Of a stretch of DNA of 52,995 bases, positions 33,520 through 43,084 are shown piece after piece. Each line of letters starts with the position of its first letter. Within the stretch, counting starts at the first letter, position 1. Source of the DNA: JAFGJQ01 sp964586145 (GTDB lineage: Bacteria; Planctomycetota; Phycisphaerae; UBA1845); NCBI GenBank assembly GCA_964586145.1, contig CAZPHH010000027.1:1-52995 (forward strand), given 5' to 3'. The position numbers and the translations under genes are program-made. Below the pieces are notes generated by a model. It searched no databases. It was not told the DNA's origin and was given only the letters and a program-made list of their open reading frames with translations.

Positions 33520-34140
33520 TCAGCCGAACGCCTCTCCCGCCCCGCGGAAGCCGGGGATCATCGCGTCCTGGACCCAGTCCTCCAGGATCTGGCTGAGCCG
33601 GGACACGTCGTTTACCATGATCACCAGGTTCTGGTTCCGGCCATTTTGGTCTTTGACGAAATCCTTGAGCACGGCGACCTTCTCGAACCCCACCCGCTCA
33701 AACATCCGGATCGCTCCCACGTTGCCTTCAATCACGTGGGCCTGGAGTTTCTCCAGTCCGCGGTGCTCCGCCAGGCTGACCAGCTCTCGGGCAAGCAGGC
33801 TGCCCAGCCCGATTCCCTGGTGACTTGCAGCGATGGCGAGCCGGACGTGCCCGACGTGCTGCATCCAGCCGTGGGTGCTGATGTGCAGCGTGGACTGGGC
33901 GACGATGGCATCGCCGGCCAACGCCACGAGCGGAATCACGTGTTCCAGGTCGATGTTCTCGGTCCACTGGCGGATGACGTTCGGATCGGACACATTATGG
34001 CGCAGGTACATCTTGTCTTCGGCCGACATCCCCTGGAACAGGGCCGTCAACCGCTCGAAATCTCCCTTTTCCAGCGGACGGATCAGCACCGAATGCCCGC
34101 CCTGCAACGCCATCTGCTTCGGATAGTCGGCGAGGGACAT
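33520..34140 (-). CDS. GNAT-family acetyltransferase
   Basis: 206 residues from ATG 34140 with AAGGAG upstream; a longer frame is rejected. The acetyl-CoA-binding motif A, LAIAASHQGIGLGSLLAREL, lies at about 115-135, and motif B, EGNVGAIRMFERVGFEKVA, follows. The family transfers acetyl from acetyl-CoA to an amine; the substrate is unknown. An N-terminal segment (VLIRPLEKGDFERLTALFQGMSAEDKM) resembles those found in protein acetyltransferases. It is 260 nt downstream of the kor operon start, oriented the same way, but with a separate gene unit. Confidence 0.88.
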   Translation of the reverse strand: MSLADYPKQMALQGGHSVLIRPLEKGDFERLTALFQGMSAEDKMYLRHNVSDPNVIRQWTENIDLEHVIPLVALAGDAIVAQSTLHISTHGWMQHVGHVRLAIAASHQGIGLGSLLARELVSLAEHRGLEKLQAHVIEGNVGAIRMFERVGFEKVAVLKDFVKDQNGRNQNLVIMVNDVSRLSQILEDWVQDAMIPGFRGAGEAFG

Positions 34141-34228
34141 AGTGACGCTCCTTGTGCTTCCCGCAGCGGTGACCAGCGTATCGTGCATGGACTGCGCTCA
34201 CAAGGGATCAGGCCCCCCATCGTAACCG

Positions 34229-36184
34229 CTAACCTCGCTCTCGCCGGCGGCCGGTCTTGCGGTGGGGGCGGTAGCCGGGGGGGCTGGGTTTCCCCTGCGC
34301 GTGGCGGGGCCTGGGGGCGGCGTTGCGCGAACGGGAACGCACGCGGTTTTGACTGCCCTTCGTCGCATGGGCGGGGGGCTTGGGCGGGATCAGGGCGTCG
34401 GGGCCGTAGCCGATCAGGTCGGCCCGACCGGCCTGGAGAAGGGCTTCCCGTACCAGGAAGTAATTCTCCGGCTTGAAGAACTGGATGAGCGCCCGTTGCA
34501 GCCTCCGCTCGCGCAGGTGCCGGGCCACGGGGAGCGGCTTGTGCGTTGCCGGGTCCACGCCCGTGTAATACATGCAGGTGGCGATGTCCATGGGGGCCGG
34601 AATGAAGTCCTGGATCTGCTCGGGCTTGTAGCCGGCTCGCTTCAGGTAGACCGCCAGCTCGATGGTGGCCCGCAGGTCACTGCCCGGGTGCGACGCGATG
34701 AAGTAGGGCGCCAGGTACTGCGGCTTGCCCGCTCGCTCGGATTCCCTGCGGAACCGCTCCGCAAATCGCTCGAACGTCTCGTGCGCCGGCTTCTTCATCG
34801 CGTCCAGCGTTCGCTCGTCCACGTGCTCCGGGGCCACGCTGAGTTGCCCGCCCACGTGATGCTCGGCCAGTTCCCGCACGTATTCCGGCGAGCGCTCGGC
34901 CAGGTCCATCCGGATGCCGCTGGCCACAAAGACCTTCCGGACGCCTTTCTGCCGCCGGACCTCGCGCATGAGCCGGATCAACCGGCCGTGGTCCGTGTTC
35001 AGTAGCTTGCAGACTGTCGGGTGTACGCACGACAGGCGCTTGCAGACCTTCTCAACCTCCGGCCGGCTGCAGCACATCCGGTACATGTTGGCCGTCGGCC
35101 CGCCGAGGTCGCTGATGACGCCGGAAAAGGCCGGGTCTGCCGTCAGGGTGCGGACCTCCCGAAGCACTGACTCTCGGCTCCGCGACTGGATGATCCGCCC
35201 CTGGTGGGCCGTGATCGAACAGAACGTACACCCGCCGAAGCAGCCCCGCATCAGCGTGATCGAGTCCTTGATCATCTCATGCGCGGGGATCGGTTCGGTG
35301 TAGGACGGATGCGGCCGGCGCGTGTACGGGAGGTCGTAATACCGGTCCATGTCGGCGGTGGTCACGGGCAGGCGCGGCGGCGTGACCACGACCGCCTGGT
35401 CGCCGTGCCGCTGCACCAGCATCCGCGCGTTGTGAGGGTTCGTCTCCAGGTGGAACCGCCGTGTGGCCTCCACGAAGGCGCCCTTGTCCGACCGGACCTG
35501 CTCGTACGACGGCAACTCCACCACGCCCGCCCCCGCAGGTGCGGCCTCAGAGCGGCCCAGCGCGTACGCCACGCCCCGCATGTTCCGAAGATCACGCACA
35601 GGCTCCCCGCCGGCCAACCGCCGCGCGATTTCCACGATCGCGTCTTCGCCCATGCCGTAGACGACCAGGTCCGCCTTGGAGTCCATGACGATCGACTTGC
35701 GGACCGTGTCGCTCCAGTAGTCGTAGTGGGCCAGCCGCCGCAACGACGCCTCTACGCCGCCCGCGACGATCGGCACGCCCTTGTACGCCTCCCGCGCCCG
35801 GTGGCAGTACGGCAGCGTCGCCCGGTCCGGCCGCAGTCCGATCCGCCCGCCCGGCGAGTACGCGTCGTCGTTGCGAACCTTTCGATTGGCCGTGTAGTGG
35901 TTGATCATCGAGTCCATGTTCCCCGCGCTGACGGCGAAGAACAGTTGCGGCCGGCCGAACTGCCGCCACGGCTCGCACGAGTGCCAGTCCGGTTGGGCCA
36001 GAATCGCCACGCGAAACCCCTCCGCCTCCAGCACGCGGCCCAGCAGCGCCATGGCGAAGCTCGGGTGGTCAACGTAGGCGTCGCCGGTGACGAAGACCAC
36101 GTCCACCGCGTCCCAACCGCGGGCGTCCATTTCCGCCCGGCTCATGGGCAGCGGCAGGGCGGTGGGATCGGGTTGTCGTTTCAT
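34229..36184 (-). CDS. YgiQ-family radical SAM protein
   Basis: 651 residues from ATG 36184; GTG 36193 is a possible alternative. The YgiQ N-terminal domain (VDVVFVTGDAYVDHPSFAMALLGR) precedes the radical SAM domain with the cluster motif CFGGCTFC, VRTLTADPAFSGVISDLGGPTANMY and IRMDLA. A basic, proline-rich C-terminal tail ends the protein (about 610-651). YgiQ proteins are radical SAM enzymes of unproven function, sometimes called UPF0313. It is divergent from HerA with 224 nt between starts. Confidence 0.92.
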   Translation of the reverse strand: MKRQPDPTALPLPMSRAEMDARGWDAVDVVFVTGDAYVDHPSFAMALLGRVLEAEGFRVAILAQPDWHSCEPWRQFGRPQLFFAVSAGNMDSMINHYTANRKVRNDDAYSPGGRIGLRPDRATLPYCHRAREAYKGVPIVAGGVEASLRRLAHYDYWSDTVRKSIVMDSKADLVVYGMGEDAIVEIARRLAGGEPVRDLRNMRGVAYALGRSEAAPAGAGVVELPSYEQVRSDKGAFVEATRRFHLETNPHNARMLVQRHGDQAVVVTPPRLPVTTADMDRYYDLPYTRRPHPSYTEPIPAHEMIKDSITLMRGCFGGCTFCSITAHQGRIIQSRSRESVLREVRTLTADPAFSGVISDLGGPTANMYRMCCSRPEVEKVCKRLSCVHPTVCKLLNTDHGRLIRLMREVRRQKGVRKVFVASGIRMDLAERSPEYVRELAEHHVGGQLSVAPEHVDERTLDAMKKPAHETFERFAERFRRESERAGKPQYLAPYFIASHPGSDLRATIELAVYLKRAGYKPEQIQDFIPAPMDIATCMYYTGVDPATHKPLPVARHLRERRLQRALIQFFKPENYFLVREALLQAGRADLIGYGPDALIPPKPPAHATKGSQNRVRSRSRNAAPRPRHAQGKPSPPGYRPHRKTGRRRERG

Positions 36185-36408
36185 AGACTCCACGGGGATG
36201 CCTCAGCTCTTTGCAAACCGTCACTACAAGCGTAGCACACAGGTCCGAAAAACGACAGCCGGGCGGGCGCTTCACCTTGTGGCGCGCCGGATGCTCATAT
36301 CCCGTCGCGGCGGGGCCGATTGTTAACTGGGCGTCCGCCGAACGCTTCACGATATATCCACGGGGCTGTCAGGCCCTCAGGACATCCGATAACCGCGAGG
36401 AACTCCGC

Positions 36409-38355
36409 ATGAATCCGCTGAAAATCGGGAACGTCATCCGCGTGGAAAGCGGTCAGATTGAGGTCCTGCTGACCGTCGATGATCTGGAGCTGGAGCACGA
36501 GGGCAAGACCTTTCGCGTCGGGCAGCTCGGATCGTACGTCACCGTGCCTCTGAACGACCGGACCCTGGTCGGGTTCGTCACGCAGTCGGGGCGGCAGGAG
36601 CTGACGGTGGCCGACATCGCCCCGCAGTGCGTCATGCGCGTGCAGCTTCTGGGCGAGGTGAAAGACGGTCGGTTCATCCGCGGCGTGAACGAGTCCCCGG
36701 TGATCGGCGACGACGTCTGGGTGGCCATCCAGAAGGATTTCGATGCGATTTTCGGCAGCTTCGACCAGCTTCTGGCCGGCAGCAAGCACGCGCAGAGCTT
36801 CATGCTGGGCAAGTTCGCGATGAACACGGATTACGACGTGCGGGTCCTCGGCACGGAGTTCTTCAACAAGCACTGCGCCATCCTGGGCAATTCCGGTGCG
36901 GGGAAAAGCGTGACCACGACCCGCGTGCTGGAAGAGGTAGTCAAGCTCCCCGAGTCCCAGGTTGTGCTGTTCGACATGCACGGCGAGTACCGCGCGGCGT
37001 TCAGCGACGAGCAGGGCCGGCTGAATCCCAACGTCACCTATCTGGGCACTGAAGACCTGGTGCTGCCGTACTGGCTGCTGAAGTACGAGGAGCTGGAAAC
37101 GCTGCTGGTGGATCGCTGCAACCCGTTGCACGTCAGCAGCCAGATCTCGTTTCTGCGCGCCGCCATCATGGATTTCAAGCGCGATGCGGCCGTTGAGCTC
37201 GGCCTGGATCGCGAACTTACGCTGGACACGCCCATCTTCTTCTCGCTGGACCGCCTGAAAACGTACGCGGAGAACCTCAACGACGCCCGGTACGTGCTGA
37301 ACAGCGAGAACCTGGCGTTCAACCGGCTGGCCCTGCGCTCCATGCCGCCCGATGAGCAGTGGCGGCTCATGCGCAGCCAGCGCTGCGAATTCAACAAGGG
37401 CAACCCGGAGGGTGAAACCCCGCACCCGCTGTACTTCGGAAAGCTGGCCGGCCTGATCGATTCCATCGACACCCGGTACAGCGACCGCCGCTACGAGTTT
37501 CTGCTCCGGCCCATCGAGCACGCGGCCCATTCGAACTACTTCCGCGACGCCCTGGCCGCCGACAGCACCGAAGGGAAAATGTCCGACGTGATGGAGCACC
37601 TGATTCGCGTGCTCTGCGGACGGATCGAGCCGCGCCGCAACCTCACCATCATCGACCTGTCGGGTATCCCGTTTGACGTCGTGGACGTGACCGTGGCCGT
37701 CACGACGCGGCTGCTGTTTGATCTGAACTTCTGGACGCCGGCCCATCAGCGGCACCCCATTCTGCTGGTGTTTGAGGAGGCCCACAACTACATCCCGCGA
37801 ATCGAGCGCGAGCATTCGTTTGCCAAGACCGCTGTGGAGCGGGTGGCCAAGGAAGGCCGCAAGTACGGCGTGGCCGCCGCGGTGATCAGCCAGCGTCCGT
37901 CGGAGTTGTCGGAGACCGTGCTGGCCCAGTGCAACAACATGATCGTCATGCGGTTGAACAACCCGGACGACCAGGCGTACGTGGCCAAGGTGGTCAGCGA
38001 CCATTTCTCGAGCCTGATCGAGATGCTGCCCATCCTCCGCCGCGGCGAGGGGTTCGTGCTGGGGGACAGCGTGCTGATGCCGCTGCGCACGCTCATCCAG
38101 CTTCCCAGCCGGCTGCCGCGGTCGGGCGACGTGGACTTCTTCAAACTGTGGTCCACGGAGATGGCGGAGGGCGACATCACTTCGGTGATCGAGCACTGGT
38201 GGCGCCAGGACCGCCAGATCCTCAACCAGCTTCCGGACGCCGCGCCCGCACCGGCCAAGGGTGCGTCGCGCCCGGGGACCCAGACCGTGCCGCCGTCCAT
38301 CCGCATCCCGATCCCCGACCCGCAGAAGCCGCAGACCGTCGAACGGACGTGGTAG
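36409..38355 (+). CDS. HerA-like DNA translocase ATPase
   Basis: 648 residues from ATG 36409 with GAGGA upstream; the longer frame is rejected. An N-terminal HAS-barrel domain (about 1-120, GNVIRVESGQIEVLL) precedes a RecA-type motor with Walker A GNSGAGKS (160-167), Walker B HPILLVFEEAHNYIPR and a C-terminal segment ending in a proline-rich tail. HerA forms a hexameric DNA translocase, usually with a nuclease (NurA in archaea; SIR2 or DUF4297 partners in bacterial defence). No nuclease gene is adjacent, so the partner is either elsewhere or not needed. The terminator at 38377-38393 separates it from the secreted protein gene. Confidence 0.9.
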   Translation: MNPLKIGNVIRVESGQIEVLLTVDDLELEHEGKTFRVGQLGSYVTVPLNDRTLVGFVTQSGRQELTVADIAPQCVMRVQLLGEVKDGRFIRGVNESPVIGDDVWVAIQKDFDAIFGSFDQLLAGSKHAQSFMLGKFAMNTDYDVRVLGTEFFNKHCAILGNSGAGKSVTTTRVLEEVVKLPESQVVLFDMHGEYRAAFSDEQGRLNPNVTYLGTEDLVLPYWLLKYEELETLLVDRCNPLHVSSQISFLRAAIMDFKRDAAVELGLDRELTLDTPIFFSLDRLKTYAENLNDARYVLNSENLAFNRLALRSMPPDEQWRLMRSQRCEFNKGNPEGETPHPLYFGKLAGLIDSIDTRYSDRRYEFLLRPIEHAAHSNYFRDALAADSTEGKMSDVMEHLIRVLCGRIEPRRNLTIIDLSGIPFDVVDVTVAVTTRLLFDLNFWTPAHQRHPILLVFEEAHNYIPRIEREHSFAKTAVERVAKEGRKYGVAAAVISQRPSELSETVLAQCNNMIVMRLNNPDDQAYVAKVVSDHFSSLIEMLPILRRGEGFVLGDSVLMPLRTLIQLPSRLPRSGDVDFFKLWSTEMAEGDITSVIEHWWRQDRQILNQLPDAAPAPAKGASRPGTQTVPPSIRIPIPDPQKPQTVERTW

Positions 38356-38376
38356 GGGGTGCGACCGAGGGAATGC

Positions 38377-38393
38377 CGCCTGCTGTGCAGGCG
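38377..38393. terminator. hairpin between convergent herA and the secreted protein gene
   Basis: 7-bp arms CGCCTGC (38377-38383) and GCAGGCG (38387-38393) with a TGT loop, in the 45-nt gap between stops, so usable in both directions. No T-tract. Confidence 0.5.
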
Positions 38394-38400
38394 CCCGCCG

Positions 38401-40986
38401 TTACTCGCGTAGCCGTACGCCGCGTGTGATGCTTACGTTCGGAGCGCCGGTGACGAATCGCGATTCGGCGTGAGGAACGCATCGCAGGTTGGCCCAGAAA
38501 CCGGCGTGGGGCGGGGACTCGCCCCCGAAGGCGGCGGCACACGTCCACGGCGCGTCGTCGAAGCCGAAGAGGTCGGCTGTGTAGCCGGTTTCGGCGGTCT
38601 CCGCGAGGATCCAGCCCGCCTGCGCCGTCGAAAACGTAACCACCATCCACACGGTGTCGGGGATGGTGATCGGTGCGGCGGAAAGGTCGGCGCTGAGGAT
38701 GTACACGTACCCGTCGTCGGGAACGTCGCTGAAGGTGGCGCCCGTACCGGCGATCGCCGCGCCGCCGTGCCCGGGGCAGTCGGTGTACAGCGCGGCCGTG
38801 ACGCTGAACGGCCCGCCTCCGTCGCTTCCACCGTAGACGGCCAGGTCGTAGTAGGTCAGCTCGCGTGCCCCAATGCCGGCGAGCGTCAGGTCGTCTGCGA
38901 GCGTCGAGCCGTCGCCAAAGAAGTTGGTGATTGGCGACACCTCGTTTTGGTATTCTCCGTACGGACAGATCACGTGGGCGCAGGCATCGCCGTCGCCGTG
39001 GTAGTGGCCGCCCGCGGCGAGACAGTCGCTCGCCGTCGTTTCCGTGCAGCCGCCGTTCATGTCGCAGCAGGCGCCGGTCAGCCATGCGGTCGCGCCGAAG
39101 GCGCTCTGGAAAGCGGCGTGATCGACCAGGTCCACGTCGTCGTCCGCATCGAGATCGGCGCACGCACACGAAGGCGGCGCGCCGCCGCCGGGACCGCTCA
39201 GACAGGCTGCGAACTCGACGAAGTCCGGCAGGCCGACGCTGCCGTTGCCGTCGAAATCGCCCGGGAGACGCTCGATGACCACCATGCTGTCCGCGGCCGG
39301 GCATCCGCCGTCACACGATGCGTGCAGCGTGTACGTGCCCGCGCCGTCGACGACGGGCGTGAGCGTATCGGCGCCGCTGACGATGCTGCCTCCGCCCGAG
39401 GCGGTCCAGGAAACGCTGAGGTTGCCCGTGCATCCGATCGCGCTGCCGGCCAGTTGCAGAGTTCCGCCGCCGCACGGCAGACTCACCGTCGGTCCGGCGT
39501 CAACGACCGGGGCCGAGTCGTCCAGCGTGACCGTGACGGTGTCATACGACACGCAGGTGTCGCAGGCCGCCGTGATGAAGTACTGGCCCGGGGCATCGAC
39601 GGTGGGGGAAAAGGTGTCGCCGCCGGACACGATGCCCAGGCCGGACCAGGAAACGACGTAGCTGCCGGGGCATCCGCCGCCGGCGCCGCCGCTCGCGCTG
39701 CCGGAGAGGAGGACGCTCTGGCCGGGGCAGACCGCCTTGGCAGGGCCGGCTTCGACCGAGGGGTCGGTACACGTGGCACAGCCGCTGCCGCGAACGAGCA
39801 GGATGTCGTCAAATGCGGCGCCGTTCGCCGACGACGAACCGGAGACGAACTTCAAGCGGATGGCAGGCTCGCCGACGTACGCGCCGAGATCGAGGCACTG
39901 GGCCGCGCAGCCGCCGGGCGGGGCGTACGGTGCGGTCCAGATCGTGCTGAACGCACCGCCGCCGACGCTAATGTCGATTCGCGGTCCCAACCCGCTGGAC
40001 TTCGTGTAGGAGAACAGCAGCGATGCCGCCGGCGTGAGGGAAAGGTCGAGACAGCGGGTGACCGCCGCCGAATAGGGAAAGCCGGTCGCGAAGGTCATAA
40101 CGTAATCACCCGTGCCTCCGCAGGCCGTGCCGGACGAAATCCACGGACCCGAGCCCTCGCACGTCTCGAACAGGGCCGGCCAGATGGTGCACACGGACCC
40201 GGACTGGAAGAAGCTGCCGAAGCCCACGCTGAACTCCGTCGCGCATCCGCCGCCGCCGCACGTGCCGCAGCCGAAGCTGTCGACTTCGGCGACGCACTGT
40301 TCGTCCCACGCCGTGGTGCAGCAGAACGGATCGATCGCGCAGACACAGGCCTGCACGGCCGGATCGTCACAGCCGGGGCCGCCGGTTTCGCAGCAGTCGT
40401 GGGTCGGCGGCGTCGCGTCGCAATCGCAGCCCTGGAGAAGGACATGCACGTTGTCCAGGAAGAACGCGTTGGCGCTGGGAAGGCCGTGGTCGAACTTCCA
40501 GTACACGGAGCGGTCGTTCGGGCCGAGGTTCACGGCGTGCTCCGCGGTGTGGCAGATGCCGTCGGCCAGGTCGAGGCTGCCGGCGTAGTCGCCGATCGTT
40601 GCGGAGCAGTCCAGGCTGAGGTCCGTAGAGGTTTTGTACTTCAGCACGGTGCCCGTGGTCACGAACGAGCCGAAATCAAACCGCAGTTTGACCGACGTGC
40701 AGCCCGTGTCTCCGACGTACAGCCAGGCGACCGGATCGTGGGCCGAGGAGTTCATGCGCAGCACGTTCCCGGTCATGCAGAACGCGCTGGTGGACACCTG
40801 CGCGCCGTTCACGCACCATTCAACGCGATACGTTCCGTTGTTGAAGTGGGCCGGCCCCCCAAACGAGGAGAAACTCTCGAACGTCAGTTCGCATTCCTGG
40901 GCGACGGCGGTGCCGCCGGCCAGCGCAACGCCAATCAGCAGCGCCACACCCGCCCCGGCGGCTCGGTGAATCCGATGCCTGAACAT
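38401..40986 (-). CDS. large secreted modular protein with dockerin-like and Cys-rich repeats
   Basis: 861 residues from ATG 40986 with AAGGAG upstream. A signal peptide (AGAGVALLIGVALAGGTAVAQ) ends at about residue 29. A beta-rich N-terminal region contains the cysteine motif CCTTAWDEQC followed by GTCGGGGC (about residues 220-250), a laminin-G/jelly-roll-like region follows, and two Ig/PKD-like domains lie in the middle. A pair of EF-hand segments (GDFDGNGSVGLPDFVEF and ADLDADDDVDLVDHAAF) is dockerin-like. A GACCDMNGGCTETTASDC cysteine motif and a C-terminal beta domain complete it. These motifs recur in secreted Phycisphaerae proteins. Likely a surface or matrix protein; no enzymatic motif is seen. 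Confidence 0.85.
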   Translation of the reverse strand: MFRHRIHRAAGAGVALLIGVALAGGTAVAQECELTFESFSSFGGPAHFNNGTYRVEWCVNGAQVSTSAFCMTGNVLRMNSSAHDPVAWLYVGDTGCTSVKLRFDFGSFVTTGTVLKYKTSTDLSLDCSATIGDYAGSLDLADGICHTAEHAVNLGPNDRSVYWKFDHGLPSANAFFLDNVHVLLQGCDCDATPPTHDCCETGGPGCDDPAVQACVCAIDPFCCTTAWDEQCVAEVDSFGCGTCGGGGCATEFSVGFGSFFQSGSVCTIWPALFETCEGSGPWISSGTACGGTGDYVMTFATGFPYSAAVTRCLDLSLTPAASLLFSYTKSSGLGPRIDISVGGGAFSTIWTAPYAPPGGCAAQCLDLGAYVGEPAIRLKFVSGSSSANGAAFDDILLVRGSGCATCTDPSVEAGPAKAVCPGQSVLLSGSASGGAGGGCPGSYVVSWSGLGIVSGGDTFSPTVDAPGQYFITAACDTCVSYDTVTVTLDDSAPVVDAGPTVSLPCGGGTLQLAGSAIGCTGNLSVSWTASGGGSIVSGADTLTPVVDGAGTYTLHASCDGGCPAADSMVVIERLPGDFDGNGSVGLPDFVEFAACLSGPGGGAPPSCACADLDADDDVDLVDHAAFQSAFGATAWLTGACCDMNGGCTETTASDCLAAGGHYHGDGDACAHVICPYGEYQNEVSPITNFFGDGSTLADDLTLAGIGARELTYYDLAVYGGSDGGGPFSVTAALYTDCPGHGGAAIAGTGATFSDVPDDGYVYILSADLSAAPITIPDTVWMVVTFSTAQAGWILAETAETGYTADLFGFDDAPWTCAAAFGGESPPHAGFWANLRCVPHAESRFVTGAPNVSITRGVRLRE

Positions 40987-41460
40987 GGTTGCTCCTTCCC
41001 CTCATGCCCGCGGAAGAAAGGGTCCTCCGCGTGGCGGCTTCCGACGACCGGCATGAGGCGCCTGATGAAGACCGGAACGGACGGCGGGGCTTTGCCGATC
41101 CCAAGTGCGCAGGACGCCTCCGGGTGTGTCGCCGGGCGACCTGAGATGCCCCTCCACATCGCCCGTTACTACCGGTGATCGCTCACGCGGTCTGTTGCGC
41201 GGGGCTGTCCTGGCAGGGCGTGCGCCCGGACGCAACTCGCACGCGGCATGAATGCAGGATACTCCCCTGAGCCCCGCGAGGTCAAGACCGAAACATGGAG
41301 TGTGCATCGCGAGTCTGGCCGAGCGCGACGCCCTCGGCCGGGCGTCGCGGATGCAGGCATGCGAGAAGAACCACACCTGCATCGGCCGGCCTGTGGTTCT
41401 CCGAAGCCGGCACGCGACCGGGCCGTCTGCGAGAGGGTCACCGGAATTCAGAAAAGGCGT
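40987..41460. other. 474-nt intergenic region
   Basis: No convincing gene. A hairpin with arms CGCGGA (41009-41014) and TCCGCG (41026-41031) lies in the 5' leader of the secreted protein gene. The remaining frames are low-complexity and lack ribosome-binding sites. Confidence 0.6.
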
Positions 41461-43050
41461 CTAGCCCTGCAGAATCCGCTCCACCTCCTCGCGATCGACG
41501 TCGGTGATGTAGGGAATGCCGCTGACCTGCGACGCCTCCCGAGTCAGGGCCGCCAGGTCGTCACGGGAAATGTGCTCCAACGCGAACTTCCGGCTGCCGC
41601 ACATGAGCTGCCGCAGTCCCTGGCCGAGCCGTTCGTAGTACGTGTACAGCCCGAGGGCGCCGGCCGGAAGACGCTCGAACGCCTGGTCCCCCAGCTCTCG
41701 CCGCAACGTGCCGGCCGTCACGAAAATCTCGTCCAGCGTGGTGCCGAATCGCTCCACGTAAACCGGCAACTGCCCCTCGTGGATTGCCCGGCCGATCGTC
41801 TTGCCCACCATGGCCGCCGCGATCGGCGATCGCGCCATGCCCACCAGCTTCACGAACGGCGCACCCAGCGCAAGTCCCTTGAAGATCTGGTCCTCAAATG
41901 TGAATCCGCCCGCGACGGCCAGCGCCGGCACTTTGTGACGCTTCTCGGTGAGCCGCATGGCGTACTCGTGCAACAGGGAGTGCAGTTCCACCGGGGGTAC
42001 GCCCCACTCGTTCATCATTCGCCACGGGCTCATGCCCGTGCCGCCGCCGGCCGCGTCCACGGTCAGCAAATCGAGCTTGTACTTGCTGGCGAACAGGATG
42101 GCCCTGGCCAGGTCCGCCGGTCGATAGGCGCCTGTCTTGAGGAACACGTACTTCGCGCCGGCCTGGCGAAGCTCTTCGACCCGCCTGGCGAAGGACTCCT
42201 CGCTGACCATGCCCACGCGGGAGTGCCGCTCAAACTCCTTGAACGCACCCCGCTCAAACGCCTTGATGACGTGCGGATCGGTCGGGTTCGGCAGGACGAC
42301 GTACCCTCGTTCGTACAGAGTCTGCGCCTTTTTCAGGTTGTTGACCTTGACCTCGCCGCCGATGTCCTTGGCGCCCTGGCCCCACTTCAGCTCCACGCAC
42401 TCGACCCCCAGTCGCTCGATGGCGTATTCCTGAGTGCCCAGGCGCGTGTCCTCGACGTTCGCCTGGACGATGATCGCGCCGTAGCCGTCGCGCTGGTGAT
42501 CCTTGTACAGGCTGACCCGGCGCTTCAGATCGACCGTGTCGACCACCCGGCCGTTCTTGATGACGGATTCCGGATCCATGCCGACCACGTTCTCGCCGAT
42601 CGTCAGCCCCGTGCCGGCCAAGGCCGACCCAATCGCCAGGCCCTCCCAGTTGTTCTTGGCGATGTTGGTCGAGCCGATTCCCGGGATCAGCCACGGATAG
42701 CGGAACTTGATGCCGCGGTCGTGCCCGAAGCACACTTCCAGGTTCACGGCGGGGAAGATGGCCTTGTCACTGTCGGCGTCGATGCCGTACGCCCCGACCG
42801 CCGTCCCCATGATGTTGAAATGCGAGTAGTCCAGCGGGTAGGTCTTCTCCGCGGCCGTCGTGATCACGCCGAACGGCTGAGGGTAGATGACCTCGTGGCC
42901 CCGATAGGCGGACTTGCCGATCTCGCACATGCCGATGCAGCCATCCACGCAGGTGACGCACATGCCGGAATTGGGCGAAATCGACTCTTCCGTACGGTTC
43001 TTCGTCAGCGTCGCGGCGGACGAGTTGACCCTTGAGAACGTCAGTGACAT
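41461..43050 (-). CDS. FMN-dependent glutamate synthase-like protein (GltB2 type)
   Basis: 529 residues from ATG 43050 with GAGGAG upstream; the longer frame is rejected. An N-terminal Cys cluster C31-x2-C34-x3-C38-x3-C42 fits an Fe-S ferredoxin-like element. The central TIM-barrel FMN domain has TVDAAGGGTGMSPW, and the GAPFVKLVGMARSP segment follows. It matches the FMN-binding domain of glutamate synthase but lacks the N-terminal glutaminase domain, as in archaeal-type GltB2. Such subunits need separate glutaminase partners, which are not in this window. It is the last gene after NuoE, NuoF-GltD and HoxU and may be a fourth subunit. Confidence 0.88.
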   Translation of the reverse strand: MSLTFSRVNSSAATLTKNRTEESISPNSGMCVTCVDGCIGMCEIGKSAYRGHEVIYPQPFGVITTAAEKTYPLDYSHFNIMGTAVGAYGIDADSDKAIFPAVNLEVCFGHDRGIKFRYPWLIPGIGSTNIAKNNWEGLAIGSALAGTGLTIGENVVGMDPESVIKNGRVVDTVDLKRRVSLYKDHQRDGYGAIIVQANVEDTRLGTQEYAIERLGVECVELKWGQGAKDIGGEVKVNNLKKAQTLYERGYVVLPNPTDPHVIKAFERGAFKEFERHSRVGMVSEESFARRVEELRQAGAKYVFLKTGAYRPADLARAILFASKYKLDLLTVDAAGGGTGMSPWRMMNEWGVPPVELHSLLHEYAMRLTEKRHKVPALAVAGGFTFEDQIFKGLALGAPFVKLVGMARSPIAAAMVGKTIGRAIHEGQLPVYVERFGTTLDEIFVTAGTLRRELGDQAFERLPAGALGLYTYYERLGQGLRQLMCGSRKFALEHISRDDLAALTREASQVSGIPYITDVDREEVERILQG

Positions 43051-43084
43051 TGCGGCCTTCTCCTCGATTGCCAGGTGTTGTGGG

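Noticed and set aside
36295..38196. 633-codon minus-strand frame over herA
   Set aside because: The plus strand has Walker A and B motifs with a Shine-Dalgarno sequence; the minus frame is His/Arg-rich and featureless.
36184..38393. HerA gene as part of a phage-defence island
   Set aside because: No nuclease, SIR2, DUF4297 or other defence gene is adjacent; neighbours are YgiQ and a secreted protein.
41248..43035. 595-codon plus-strand frame over the GltB2-like gene
   Set aside because: Translation lacks recognisable motifs, whereas the minus strand has the FMN barrel and Cys cluster.
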